Under the pieces are notes generated by a model. That model worked only from the letters and a program-made list of their open reading frames with translations, was not told the origin of the DNA and ran no database searches. DNA of 64,000 bases from Actinomycetes bacterium (lineage in GTDB: Bacteria; Actinomycetota; Acidimicrobiia; Acidimicrobiales; RAAP-2): the NCBI GenBank assembly GCA_021786095.1, contig JAJYNX010000023.1, positions 1-64,000 on the forward strand, written 5' to 3'. Made by a program: the position numbers and the translations under genes. Positions 38,397 through 48,755 of this stretch are shown piece after piece. Within the stretch, counting starts at the first letter, position 1. Every line of letters begins with the position of its first letter.

Positions 38397-39871
38397 GGCG
38401 TGAACAGGAGAGTGGCGTGCTGGGCCAGCGCCGCGAGCGGGCCCGGCCACACGCCGAACACGACCGTCACCGCCACCCCGAGCACGATCACCACGGCCGT
38501 CGCGCGCGGCACGGCAACGTGGTGCGCGATCGCCCGCTCATCACCCTCCGCGTAGAGCGCCACGATCCAGCGCAGGTAGAAGAACGCGGCGATCGCCGCG
38601 CCCAGCAGCGCGATCACCGCCAGCGCCGATCCGCCCACGTCCACCGCGCTCGCCAGCACGACGAACTTCGCGTAGAACCCGGTGGTCAGCGGCGCCCCGA
38701 GCTGAGCGAGCAGGAACAGTGCCAGCGCCCCGCCGAGCCACGGCTGGCGTCGCGCGAGGCCCCGGTAGTAGTCGACGTCGTGGTGGTCGTCGCCGCGCCC
38801 CCCCACCAGAGTCACGATGGCGAAGGTGGCGACGACCAGCGGCGCGTAGGTCATCGCGTAGAACAGCGTGGCCGCGGTGCCCCTCGTCGTCGCGGCCCAC
38901 ACCCCCAGCAGCATGAATCCCGCGTGGTTGATCGACGAGTACGCCAGCATGCGCTTGACGTTGCGCTGCACGATGCCGAGACTCGCGCCGACGAGTGTCG
39001 TGAGGACAATCAGCGCCCACAGGATCGGTCGCCAGGTGTCCATCTGCGTGCCGAGCGCCGAGACCAGCACTCGCAGCAGCGCCGCGAACGCCCCGACCTT
39101 GACGATCGAGGCCATGTAGCCCGTCACCGGCGTCGGCGACCCCTGGTAGACGTCGGGCGACCAGAGGTGGAACGGCACCGCCGCAACCTTGAACGCGAAG
39201 CCCACGAGGAGCAGGGCGCCTCCGGCGTAGAGCAAGCCCGGCCGCAACAGCACGTTGGCGCCGAGGAAGTAGGACACGTCGCTCAGGTTGGTCGACCCCG
39301 TGGCGCCGTAGACCAGTGCGGCACCGTAGACGAAGACGGCCGACGCGAAGCTGCCTAGCAGGAAGTACTTCAGCGCGGCCTCGGCCGACGACGAGCGGCG
39401 CCGGTCGAAGGCGGCCAGGACGTACAGCCCGATCGAGAGGATCTCGAGTCCGAGGAAGATCACCACCAGGTCGTTGGCCTGGGTCATCAGGACCGCGCCG
39501 GCGCTCGCGGCCAGCGCCAGCACCTGGTACTCGGCCGCGCGCACGTCCTCGCGTCGGGCCCAGTCGTGGGCGACCAGCGTCGCCATCACCAGCGCGACCG
39601 CGATCACACCGGTGGCCACCACCGAGAAGCCGTCGAGCACGACGGCGTGGGCGATCGTCGTCGTGGCCCCGTGGTTGGCCACGTAGGCCCACTGGACGAA
39701 GGTGATCACCAGGGCGGCCACTCCCGCCAGCGACGTGATCGTCGTCGCCACGAGGTTCGACACGCGCGAGCGCACCAGGGCCACGGAGCCCAGCAGCACG
39801 AGCGACGCGCCGAGCAGCACCATCACCGGCAGGATCGCCAGGTAGTGGATCGAAGGGATGGTCAGGTTCAC
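38393..39871 (-). CDS. nuoN: NADH-quinone oxidoreductase subunit N
   Basis: Antiporter-like TM protein, ALKYFLLGSFASAVFVYG, VQRNVKRMLAYSSINHAGFMLLG. Confidence 0.95.
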   Translation of the reverse strand: MNLTIPSIHYLAILPVMVLLGASLVLLGSVALVRSRVSNLVATTITSLAGVAALVITFVQWAYVANHGATTTIAHAVVLDGFSVVATGVIAVALVMATLVAHDWARREDVRAAEYQVLALAASAGAVLMTQANDLVVIFLGLEILSIGLYVLAAFDRRRSSSAEAALKYFLLGSFASAVFVYGAALVYGATGSTNLSDVSYFLGANVLLRPGLLYAGGALLLVGFAFKVAAVPFHLWSPDVYQGSPTPVTGYMASIVKVGAFAALLRVLVSALGTQMDTWRPILWALIVLTTLVGASLGIVQRNVKRMLAYSSINHAGFMLLGVWAATTRGTAATLFYAMTYAPLVVATFAIVTLVGGRGDDHHDVDYYRGLARRQPWLGGALALFLLAQLGAPLTTGFYAKFVVLASAVDVGGSALAVIALLGAAIAAFFYLRWIVALYAEGDERAIAHHVAVPRATAVVIVLGVAVTVVFGVWPGPLAALAQHATLLFTP

Positions 39872-41358
39872 TTGCTCACCCCCGCCGGTGCGACGTGCTC
39901 AATCAACTGCTGGACCGAGGGCGTGATGCGATCGAGCATCGGCTTGGGGAAGACACCGAGTACGACGATCAGGATCACCACCGGCACCAGCACCCAGCGC
40001 TCGGCGCCGGAGGCGTCGGCGATCGTCGCGTTCTCCTCGGCGGCGCGCCCGTGGAAGACTCGCTGGTAGGCCCACAGGAGGTAGAGGGCGGCCAGCACCA
40101 CGCCGAGCGTCGCGACCACGGCCCACCAGGTGTGCGTCGCGAAGGTGCCGATCAGGATCAGGTACTCGCTCACGAAGCCGGACAGGCCGGGCAGGCCGAT
40201 CGAGGCCAGCATCACCACCGTGAAGAGGGCGGCCAGCACCGGCGCTGGACCCTGGAGCCCCGTCAGGTCGCGGATCGTCGCGGTGCCCCGGCGACGCTCG
40301 AGGAAGCCGATGATGAGGAAGAAGCCGGCCGTGATGACGCCGTGGTTGAACATCAGCAGCACGGCGCCGACCATGGCGATCTTCGACCCGGTCATGACGC
40401 CCAGGGTGATGAAGCCCATCTGCGCCACCGACGAGTAGGCCACCAGCCGCTTGAGGTCGGGCGTCACGCAGGCCAGCGCCGAGCCGTACACGATGCCGAT
40501 AACGGCCAGGGTCAAGACCACCGGCCGCATGTCGGGCAGGGCCAGGGGGAACAGCCCGACCGCGAAGCGCAGCAGACCGTACGAACCCAACTTGGCCAGC
40601 AGGGCCGAGAACTCGATCGATCCGGCGGTCGGCGCCTCGGCGTACGTGATGGGCGACCACGTGTGCAGGGGCCAGATGGGCGACTTGACCGCGAAGGCGA
40701 TCGCGAAGGCGACGAACAGCCACACCGCCGTGCCGTGGCTCATCGCGGTCGACGCCAACGCCGAGTACGCGAAGGTCAGTGCGCCGCCCGTCTGGTGCTG
40801 GTGCGCGAAGCCCAGGTACAGCGTGCCCACGAAGAGGAACGCCGAGCCGGTGAACGTATAGACGAAGAACTTCAGCGCGGCGCGCGACCGCTCACGCCCG
40901 CCCCACTGGGCGATGATGAAGTACGACGGGACGAGGGTCAACTCGAAGAAGATGAAGAACTCGAAGAGGTCGTGCGCGACGAAGCTGCCCATCGTGAAGG
41001 CGGTGAGCAGGAGCAGCCAGGCCACGAAGGCCGGCTCACGGCGTCGCTCGCGCGCGCCCAGCAGCGCCAGCCACACGACCAGCGCGGTCAGCACCACCAT
41101 GAACACCGAGATCCCGTCGACCGCCACGTCGTAGGCGAGGCCCAGGGGCGCCGCGAGCACCCAGCGCCCGGCGAAGTCGAGGGTGTGCGCGCCCGCGATG
41201 TGCGCGTTGTACAGGACGAGGACGATCAACGAGAGGATCAGTTCGATGGTCGCGGTCACCACGGCCACGGCGTAGGCGCGCGTGCGCGACACCGCGGCCA
41301 CGGCCGCGCCAACCACGGGCACGACGAGCAGGACGGTCAACCACAGCGATGAGTGCAT
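39868..41358 (-). CDS. nuoM: NADH-quinone oxidoreductase subunit M
   Basis: FFELTLVPSYFIIAQWGG, PDLKRLVAYSSVAQMGFITLG. Confidence 0.95.
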   Translation of the reverse strand: MHSSLWLTVLLVVPVVGAAVAAVSRTRAYAVAVVTATIELILSLIVLVLYNAHIAGAHTLDFAGRWVLAAPLGLAYDVAVDGISVFMVVLTALVVWLALLGARERRREPAFVAWLLLLTAFTMGSFVAHDLFEFFIFFELTLVPSYFIIAQWGGRERSRAALKFFVYTFTGSAFLFVGTLYLGFAHQHQTGGALTFAYSALASTAMSHGTAVWLFVAFAIAFAVKSPIWPLHTWSPITYAEAPTAGSIEFSALLAKLGSYGLLRFAVGLFPLALPDMRPVVLTLAVIGIVYGSALACVTPDLKRLVAYSSVAQMGFITLGVMTGSKIAMVGAVLLMFNHGVITAGFFLIIGFLERRRGTATIRDLTGLQGPAPVLAALFTVVMLASIGLPGLSGFVSEYLILIGTFATHTWWAVVATLGVVLAALYLLWAYQRVFHGRAAEENATIADASGAERWVLVPVVILIVVLGVFPKPMLDRITPSVQQLIEHVAPAGVSK

Positions 41359-41360
41359 AC

Positions 41361-43232
41361 CTAACCAACCCTCGCCACGAGATAGACGACCACGACGCCC
41401 AGCCCGAGCACCATGGCGAGGGCGTAGTGACGAACGAAACCGGACTGCACCTTGCGCACGCCCTCGGCACTGCGGCGCACCGCGACCGCCACGCCGGCGA
41501 CCGCTCCGTCGATGAGCCGCGGCTCGACCACGTCGTTGGCGATCTGCGCCGCACGAGTGAGCGGTCGCCCGATCACCGCGTCGTACGCGTCATCCCAGTG
41601 CCAGACGTGCTCGAGGAAGGGTCTCTCGTAGCGCGTCGACTCGTGAATCGAGCGCCAGATCGTGAAGGCCACGAGCAGGCCCAGCAGCGCGGCGGCCACG
41701 TCGACCAGCGCCAGCGCCCACTGCGCCGCCGTGCTGGCGGCGGCCAGCGGCGCCACGTAGCCGAAGGTCGGCGCCAGGAAGTGAGCCAGCGAATCGCCGT
41801 GGATCCACGGCAGGGCGAGCCCACCCCCGAGCGTCGCCAGCACGGCCAGCACCACCAGCGGCACGGTCATCACCCACGGGGACTCGTGCGGGTCGGCGCC
41901 GTGGGTGACCTCACGGAAGCGTTCGGTGCCGCGAAAGGTCAGCACGAAGAGTCGACTCATGTAGTAGGCGGTCAGGATCGCGGTGAGCACGCCCACGATC
42001 CACAGACCCTTGGAGTACGCGTACACGTTGGTCAGCACGTCGCCCTTGGCCCAGAAACCCGCGAAGGGCGGGATGCCCGCGATGGCCAGCCACGCCACCA
42101 GGAAGGTCGGGTACGTCCACGGCAGGTACTTGGCCAGGCCCCCCATGCGGCGCATGTCCTGCTCACCGTGCAGGGAGTGGATCACCGAGCCCGAGCCGAG
42201 GAAGAGCAGCGCCTTGTAGAAGGCGTGGGCCACCATGAGGAAGATCGCGGCGGCGTAGGCGCCCGAACCCACCGCCAGCACCATGTAGCCGATCTGGGAG
42301 ACCGTGGAGAAGGCCAACACCTTCTTGATGTCCTTCTGGGCCGTGGCGATGGTCGCCGCCACGAAGGCCGTCGCACCGCCGATCACCGCGATCGTCAGAC
42401 GACCGCTCGAGGACAGCGCCAGGACTGGCGACATGCGCACCAGGAGGTAGACCCCCGCCGTGACCATCGTCGCGGCGTGGATCAGCGCCGACACCGGGGT
42501 CGGACCCTCCATGGCGTCGGGTAGCCAGTTGAACAGCGGGATCTGGGCACTCTTGCCCGTCGCGCCCAGCAGCAGCGCCAGGACCGCCAGCGTGGCGATC
42601 GTCGGCGACAGCGTGCCCGCGCGGTGGAAGATCGTGAGGTAGGTCAGCGTGTGCAGGTGCGAGAACAGCAGGAACATCGCCAGTAGCATCCCGGCGTCGC
42701 CCACGCGGTTGTAGATGAAGGCCTTCTTGCCCGCGGACGCCGCGCTGTCGCGATCGAAGTAGTAGCTGATCAGCCAGTAGGAGCAGACGCCCACCCCCTC
42801 CCAGCCCACGAAGGTCAGGACCAGGGTGTTGGCCAGCACGAGGGTGAGCATCGAGAAGACGAAGAGGTTCAGGTAGAGGAAGAACTTGCGCACGTCGCGC
42901 TCACCGTGCATGTAGCCAATCGAGTACAGGTGGATCAGGGCCGAGATGCCCGTGACGAACAGCGTCATCGTGATCGAGAGCGGATCCACCAGCAGGGCCG
43001 CCGGGATCTGCAGGGTGCCGACGTCGATCCACGTGAAGAGGTGCACGGTCACCTCGCGCGACGAGTCGTGCAAGAGCAGCACGAACGACGTGACCGCGAA
43101 CACGAAGCTGAGACCGACCGCGCTGGTGGCGACGACCCCCACCGCTCGCTCGCTCATGCGCGAGCCGTTGACGAGGATCAGCAGGAAGCCCAGCAGCGGC
43201 AGCAGCAAGGTCAGTGTGGCCAGGTGTGCCAT
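41361..43232 (-). CDS. nuoL: NADH-quinone oxidoreductase subunit L
   Basis: YLNLFVFSMLTLVLANTLVLTFVGWEGVGVCSYWLISYYF, GPTPVSALIHAATMVTAGVYLLVRMSP. Confidence 0.96.
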   Translation of the reverse strand: MAHLATLTLLLPLLGFLLILVNGSRMSERAVGVVATSAVGLSFVFAVTSFVLLLHDSSREVTVHLFTWIDVGTLQIPAALLVDPLSITMTLFVTGISALIHLYSIGYMHGERDVRKFFLYLNLFVFSMLTLVLANTLVLTFVGWEGVGVCSYWLISYYFDRDSAASAGKKAFIYNRVGDAGMLLAMFLLFSHLHTLTYLTIFHRAGTLSPTIATLAVLALLLGATGKSAQIPLFNWLPDAMEGPTPVSALIHAATMVTAGVYLLVRMSPVLALSSSGRLTIAVIGGATAFVAATIATAQKDIKKVLAFSTVSQIGYMVLAVGSGAYAAAIFLMVAHAFYKALLFLGSGSVIHSLHGEQDMRRMGGLAKYLPWTYPTFLVAWLAIAGIPPFAGFWAKGDVLTNVYAYSKGLWIVGVLTAILTAYYMSRLFVLTFRGTERFREVTHGADPHESPWVMTVPLVVLAVLATLGGGLALPWIHGDSLAHFLAPTFGYVAPLAAASTAAQWALALVDVAAALLGLLVAFTIWRSIHESTRYERPFLEHVWHWDDAYDAVIGRPLTRAAQIANDVVEPRLIDGAVAGVAVAVRRSAEGVRKVQSGFVRHYALAMVLGLGVVVVYLVARVG

Positions 43233-43233
43233 C

Positions 43234-43539
43234 TCAGCCCTTCATCTCGGAGAGTTCGTCGACCGAGGTGGACGCACGACGTCGGAAGATCGCCACCACG
43301 ATGCCCAGTCCAACCGTCACCTCGGCGGCGGCCACGACCATGATGAAAAAGACCGTGGCCTGACCGCCGATGTCGTTCAGCGTGCGCGCGAACGTCACGA
43401 AGGTCAGGGTCACGGCGTTCAGCATCAGCTCGATGCACATGAACATGATCAGGGCGCTACGACGCGTCAGCACGCCGAAGGCGCCGATGCCGAAGAGCAC
43501 CGCACCGAGAACCAGGTACCACGCGGCCGGGACGTTCAT
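43234..43539 (-). CDS. nuoK: NADH-quinone oxidoreductase subunit K
   Basis: [41 protein letters not shown]. Confidence 0.95.
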   Translation of the reverse strand: MNVPAAWYLVLGAVLFGIGAFGVLTRRSALIMFMCIELMLNAVTLTFVTFARTLNDIGGQATVFFIMVVAAAEVTVGLGIVVAIFRRRASTSVDELSEMKG

Positions 43540-44168
43540 CGCTCGCTCCCCTCGAGGTCGGACGACGCGGCCGACGTGTCCGGCGTGTCCGGCGTGTCCG
43601 GCGTGTCCTCCTCGGCGTCGCGGCGTTGCTCGCGGCGCGCCAGGACCACGGCTCCCACCACCGCGATGATCAGCAGGGCGGCGGTGGCCTCGAACGCGAA
43701 CAGGTACGTGGTGAAGACCGCCGTGCCGAGCTGGCGCACGTTGCCCGAGCCGCTCGCCAGCGGCGCCCCCGCCGTGGAGACGCTGGTCGCGCCCGTGACC
43801 CAGTGCGAACGGGCCATCAGCGTGATCAGCCCCGCCACCGTGATCACCACGCCCAGCGCCGCCAGGGCGCGCTGGCCCACCAGCGGCTCGACCCTGGTCC
43901 CCTCGTCTCGGTCCACCCCGAGGAACATGATGACGAAGAGGAAGAGCACGACGATCGCGCCCGCGTAGACGATGATCTCGACGGCGGCGAGGAAGTCAGC
44001 CGACTGGGCCACGAAGGCCACCGCCACTCCGAAGAGCGTCATGATGAGACTCAGGGCGGCGTGCACCGGGTGGCGAGTGGCGATGACGCCGAGGGCGCCC
44101 ACCACAATCAGGATGGCGGCGGTGGCGAAGACCAGCACGTCCGGCCAGCCGTACGCGATGGCGATCAC
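43536..44168 (-). CDS. nuoJ: NADH-quinone oxidoreductase subunit J
   Basis: [55 protein letters not shown] 44168 overlaps nuoI stop. Confidence 0.94.
   Translation of the reverse strand: MIAIAYGWPDVLVFATAAILIVVGALGVIATRHPVHAALSLIMTLFGVAVAFVAQSADFLAAVEIIVYAGAIVVLFLFVIMFLGVDRDEGTRVEPLVGQRALAALGVVITVAGLITLMARSHWVTGATSVSTAGAPLASGSGNVRQLGTAVFTTYLFAFEATAALLIIAVVGAVVLARREQRRDAEEDTPDTPDTPDTSAASSDLEGSER
43576..43608. repeat. 9-bp tandem repeat GTGTCCGGC x ~3.7 in the nuoJ 3' end
   Basis: gtgtccggcgtgtccggcgtgtccggcgtgtcc encodes [11 protein letters not shown]. Confidence 0.9.
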
Positions 44169-44920
44169 TGGCCCTCCTTCGAACGGCGCGTCGCACGCCG
44201 CTGGCGCGCGGCCGCCGCCAGCCCCCGCAGGCCCCGCTGGTCCAGCGGCACGTCCTCGGGCTGCAGGTGGCGCGAGAACGCCTGGCGAATCGACTTGGTG
44301 TGGGTGGCGTCGTCGTCGCGGCGACCGCTCTGACCGCCCTCGGGCGCGCGCACGCCCGCTCCCAGGTCGGCCGTCCACTGCACGACCCCTTCGAAGTCGG
44401 CCGCTCCCGCCGGCGACGTGGCGCGCATCCACCCACCGGTCATCGCGGCCTCGCCCTCACGCCAGTCCTCCCAGGGGAGGCGCTGGGGATAGCCCAGGTC
44501 GTCCACCACCAGCTCGGCCTTCGTGTAGATCGCGTCGGCCCGATTCGTGAAGGAGAACTCGAAGAGCTTCGACTCCGTGATCGCCTGGGTCGGACAAGCC
44601 TCCACGCACAGGTCGCAGTGGATGCAGCGCAGGTAGTTGATCTCGTAGACGTAGCCGTAGCGCTCCCCCGGGCTCACGGGATGGTCGGGCGGGTTGTCCA
44701 GTCCGCGCACGTGGATGCAGTTGACGGGGCACACTCCGGCGCACAGTTCGCACCCGATGCACTTCTCCATCCCGTCCTCGTAGCGGTTCAACACGTGGCG
44801 CCCGTGCTGGCGAGGCTGCTTGGGGCGCTTGGCCTGGGGGTAGCTGTTGGTCACCGTCGGGCGCGCCAGGTGCTGGAACGTCAACTTGAACCCGCCGAAG
44901 AAACTGAGAGCGTTGGCCAC
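44165..44920 (-). CDS. nuoI: NADH-quinone oxidoreductase subunit I
   Basis: Two 4Fe-4S motifs CIGCELCAGVCPVNCI and CIHCDLCVEACPTQAI. Confidence 0.95.
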   Translation of the reverse strand: MANALSFFGGFKLTFQHLARPTVTNSYPQAKRPKQPRQHGRHVLNRYEDGMEKCIGCELCAGVCPVNCIHVRGLDNPPDHPVSPGERYGYVYEINYLRCIHCDLCVEACPTQAITESKLFEFSFTNRADAIYTKAELVVDDLGYPQRLPWEDWREGEAAMTGGWMRATSPAGAADFEGVVQWTADLGAGVRAPEGGQSGRRDDDATHTKSIRQAFSRHLQPEDVPLDQRGLRGLAAAARQRRATRRSKEGQ

Positions 44921-46155
44921 TACTGCGCCTCCCGATCGGTCCACGCCCGCAACACCTCACCGGGCAGGGGGCGTTCGCCCACGACGGGCAGAGGCGAGTC
45001 CGCGCCGCGTTCGCGCGCGGTGCCGAGCTCGAAGGCCCGGGTCAACAGGATCCAGGCGACCAGCACCGCCGCCGCCATGGCGAAACCCCACGCCGGCGCG
45101 ACCAGGAAGCCGGCCACCATGATCATCCAGCCCAGGCTGAGCGGGATCAGCCGCTTCCAGCCCAGGTCCATGACCTGGTCGTAGCGAAAGCGCGGCAGCG
45201 CCGCGCGGAACCACACGTAGGCGAAGGCGAAGCCCACCGTCTTGACCACGAACCAGGCGATGGGGAACAGCCAGCGCAGATGCGCGACGTTGGGCACCCA
45301 GCCCGCCGGTCCCCCCAGGAAGAGCGTGACCATCATCGCCGACATCGTGATGGTGTTCATGAACTCCGCCAGGTAGAACAGCGCGAAGCGCAGCGACGAG
45401 TACTCGGTGTGGAATCCTCCGACCAACTCGCTATCGGCTTCGACGACGTCGAAGGGCGGACGGTTGAGCTCCGCCGTGATCGCGATGATGAAGATGACGA
45501 ACGGCACGATGCCGAGGCGAATGAGGTTCCAGTGCCAGATGCCCTGCCCCTGGGAGGTCACGATGTCGTGGGTCGACAGCGAGCCGGTGACCAGGATCAC
45601 CGTCACGATCGTCATGCCGAGCGCGGCCTCGTAGCTGATCATCTGCGCACTCGCGCGCACCGAGGACATGAGAGGGTACTTCGAGCCCGACGCCCACCCG
45701 GCGAGCATCACGCCGTAGACCGAGATGCCCGACATGGCCAACATCAGCAGGATCCCCACGGGCGGGTTGGCGACCTGGAGCAGCACGGGGTGTCCCGCAA
45801 TGTGCAGTGTGCCGCCGACCGGCACGATCGCGAAGGTGATCAGGGCCGGCACCAGCACCAGGTAGGGGGCCAACTTGAACACCAGGCGGTTGGCCCCAGC
45901 GGGGATCAGGTCCTCCTTGAAGAAGAGCTTGGCACCGTCGGCCAGCGTCTGGAGAAGTCCGAAGGGGCCCCACCTCTGAGGACCGATGCGGCTCTGCATG
46001 TCCGAGATCGCCTTGCGCTCGAACCAGATCATGATGATGACCGACCCCATCAGCACCGCGAACGCCGCCACGACGCGAATCACGACGATGAGCACGACCG
46101 CCCAGGTGACGCCGTGCTGGTACAGGGGATCGACGGTCGCCAGCAGCGCGTTCAT
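44920..46155 (-). CDS. nuoH: NADH-quinone oxidoreductase subunit H
   Basis: FERKAISDMQSRIGPQRWGPFGLLQTLADGAKLFFKEDLIP, LNRPPFDVVEADSELVGGFHTEYSS. Confidence 0.96.
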   Translation of the reverse strand: MNALLATVDPLYQHGVTWAVVLIVVIRVVAAFAVLMGSVIIMIWFERKAISDMQSRIGPQRWGPFGLLQTLADGAKLFFKEDLIPAGANRLVFKLAPYLVLVPALITFAIVPVGGTLHIAGHPVLLQVANPPVGILLMLAMSGISVYGVMLAGWASGSKYPLMSSVRASAQMISYEAALGMTIVTVILVTGSLSTHDIVTSQGQGIWHWNLIRLGIVPFVIFIIAITAELNRPPFDVVEADSELVGGFHTEYSSLRFALFYLAEFMNTITMSAMMVTLFLGGPAGWVPNVAHLRWLFPIAWFVVKTVGFAFAYVWFRAALPRFRYDQVMDLGWKRLIPLSLGWMIMVAGFLVAPAWGFAMAAAVLVAWILLTRAFELGTARERGADSPLPVVGERPLPGEVLRAWTDREAQ

Positions 46156-48755
46156 CGGGTCTCCAGTCGCACCAGCGAGACCAACTCGGGCCGAGTGACC
46201 AGACGCGCGAGCACGTCCTGGCCGTCGGCGTCCACCGTGTTGACCGGCACCTCGGCCACCCCACGCGGTACGTCGTCGTCGGCGACCACGGACATCTCGA
46301 CGCTGACGCCGGATCCCGTCACCCGCACGCGGTCCCCCGTGTCGACCCCGAGACGATCGAGATCGGCGTGGTGCACGTGCAGACGCGTCGTCGCGATCAG
46401 CTCAGCCAGTGCCGGCGATCCCATCATGGCCACACCCCGGTCGTACAGCCGGCGGCTGGCGTGGAGACGCAGCGAGTAGGCGTCGGCGGCGATCGACGCC
46501 ACCGCCCGGCCCGCGGCCACCCGGTCGAGCGTCGCCGACGACGTGGCGCCGACGTGGTCCAACTCCAGGGTGCTGCTGCGACCCGACAGCTCCCCCAGGC
46601 CAACGTGATCCACGCCGCGGATCCCCGGGAACGCCATCGGGTCCAGGGGGCGGCGAAGCGTCGCGCGCGCACGATCGCCCACGAGGACGCCGTCGGTCGT
46701 GTCGTCGTTGAGCACCGACAGGGCGGGGTAGCCCGTCGACTCCTCGATCAGCTTGGCCACGACGTCGAGACTGGTCAGGGACAGATGTGCGCCGAGCTGC
46801 TCGGCCAACTCCACGGCGACCGCCACGTCCGACCAGGCCGATCCCGGGGCCACGAGTTTCGCGCTCACCGCGCTCACTCGTCCCTCCAGGTTGGTCACCG
46901 TGCCGTTGCGCTCGTGCGCGACGGCCACCGGCAGCACGACGTCGGCGTACGCGAGTGTCGCCCCGCCGTGACCGGTCACGGCGATCACGTCCGCACTGGC
47001 CAGCGCCTCGCGAGCGCGCTCCACGTCGATCACGTTGCCCAGGAGACAGCCCCCAAGCAGCACGACCGCACGCTGGTGGCCGTCCACCATGGCCTCGATC
47101 TGGGACAGCGTGTCACGTCCGGCCGGTGACGGCGCGACGCCTCGCCCGGGCCGCAGCCCCGGCGCCAGCCCCATGTCGAGCGCACCGCGAACGTTGGCCC
47201 GACGCAGCACCGGCAGGAAGCGGGCCGCCGGGAAGCGCTCGGCGAGCACGCGAATCGCCCGCTCCATCACGGGCGCGCCCTCGGCGAGGTTGGGACGGCC
47301 CACCACGAACACCACACCCTCGCCGGCGTCGCCAAGGCGCTCGCGAGCCGCACGCAGGTCCGCGTCGCTGGCGGCGAGGCCCGGCGCCGGGTTCTCGCCG
47401 GCCAACGCCGCCGCCACGAGGTGCGCCTCGCCCGGGCGTACCGGCAGCGACCAGCGCGCCAGCGCGCGCAGCGCGCTCGCGCCGAAGCCGAACTCGATGA
47501 GGTCGTGCCCGTGCTTCACCACGGCCTCGCGCAGGCGCAGGAACAGCACCGGCAACTCCTCGCGCAGGTCGCCGGTCAACGTCACGACCACCGGAGCGGC
47601 CACAGCGTCGTCGATCGTCGCCGGCGCCAGCGCCTGCAGCAGCGCCGGGTCGAGTCCGTCGCCGTACTGCGCGTCGAGGTTCTCCGTGCCCAGCACGCCG
47701 CGCAGCACGCGTTCCCACGCGTAGGCTCCCTCGTTGGTCAACGCGGCGCCGCCAATCGCGCCCACGGCGTCAGGCGACTCCTCGCTCGCCTCGCGCAGCA
47801 GCGCCGCCGCTCGCGCCAGGGCCTCGCTCCAGCTCACCGCCACCAGAGCGCCGTCGCGGCGCACCAGCGGCTCCGTGATCCGCGTCGCGCTCGACAGCGG
47901 GTCCGTCTCGCCCTCGTGAGCGTCCACCGAGTCGAGGGTGAAGCGTCCCTTGTCGCAGAGCCACCCGTGGTTCACCGGGTCCGAGTCCAGACCCAGCACG
48001 CGCGTCAGCCGGTTCCCCGACGACTGCACCGCCACGCGGCACCCCACGGCACAGACCGTGCACGTGCTCTCCACCTGGTCGAGGTCCCAGGGACGGGCGG
48101 TGAAGCGGTACGGCTTGGCGGTCAGCGCCCCCACGGGGCAGATCTGGACGGTGTTGCCCGAGAAGACCGAGTCGAAGGGGTGCGTCGGTGAGGGCGCCAC
48201 CTCGATGAGGTCACCGCGCCCCGCAAAGGCGATCTCCGCGTCGCCGGCGACCTCGGCCGCGAAGCGGGTGCAGCGCGAGCACTGGATGCAGCGCTCACGA
48301 TCCAGCAGCACGAGCGCACCGATCTCGACCGGCTTGACGAAGTGGCGCTTCTCCTCCACGAAGCGGGTCTCCCCCGAGCCGTGGGCCAGCGTCTGATCCT
48401 GCAGGGGGCACTCACCGCCCTTGTCGCACACGGGACAGTCGAGGGGGTGGTTGGCCAGGAGGAACTCCAGTACGCCGTCCTGGGCCTTCTTCGCCTTCTC
48501 GGAGTCGGTCGTCACGCTCATGCCGTCACTCACGTGCAGGTAGCACGCCGGCTGCAAGGTCGCCCCGCGCGGACCGTCAACCTCCACGAGGCACATCCGG
48601 CAGACTCCCACCGGCTCCATGCGCGGGTGGTAGCAGAAACGCGGCACGTAGGTACCGGCCCGTTCGGCCACCTCGATGAGCAGCTCTCCCGGCTGGGCCT
48701 CGACCGCACGACCGTTCACGGTCACGGTGATGGGCGTGGGCGTCTGATCAGACAT
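46152..48755 (-). CDS. nuoG: NADH-quinone oxidoreductase subunit G
   Basis: GVCRMCLVEVDGPRG, CPVCDKGGECPLQDQ, RCIQCSRCTRFAAEVAG, CTVCAVGCRV. Confidence 0.95.
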   Translation of the reverse strand: MSDQTPTPITVTVNGRAVEAQPGELLIEVAERAGTYVPRFCYHPRMEPVGVCRMCLVEVDGPRGATLQPACYLHVSDGMSVTTDSEKAKKAQDGVLEFLLANHPLDCPVCDKGGECPLQDQTLAHGSGETRFVEEKRHFVKPVEIGALVLLDRERCIQCSRCTRFAAEVAGDAEIAFAGRGDLIEVAPSPTHPFDSVFSGNTVQICPVGALTAKPYRFTARPWDLDQVESTCTVCAVGCRVAVQSSGNRLTRVLGLDSDPVNHGWLCDKGRFTLDSVDAHEGETDPLSSATRITEPLVRRDGALVAVSWSEALARAAALLREASEESPDAVGAIGGAALTNEGAYAWERVLRGVLGTENLDAQYGDGLDPALLQALAPATIDDAVAAPVVVTLTGDLREELPVLFLRLREAVVKHGHDLIEFGFGASALRALARWSLPVRPGEAHLVAAALAGENPAPGLAASDADLRAARERLGDAGEGVVFVVGRPNLAEGAPVMERAIRVLAERFPAARFLPVLRRANVRGALDMGLAPGLRPGRGVAPSPAGRDTLSQIEAMVDGHQRAVVLLGGCLLGNVIDVERAREALASADVIAVTGHGGATLAYADVVLPVAVAHERNGTVTNLEGRVSAVSAKLVAPGSAWSDVAVAVELAEQLGAHLSLTSLDVVAKLIEESTGYPALSVLNDDTTDGVLVGDRARATLRRPLDPMAFPGIRGVDHVGLGELSGRSSTLELDHVGATSSATLDRVAAGRAVASIAADAYSLRLHASRRLYDRGVAMMGSPALAELIATTRLHVHHADLDRLGVDTGDRVRVTGSGVSVEMSVVADDDVPRGVAEVPVNTVDADGQDVLARLVTRPELVSLVRLETR

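Noticed and set aside
44169-44432. N-terminal extension of NuoJ
   Set aside because: Out-of-frame with nuoI; the true start is GTG 44168 (VIAIAYGW).
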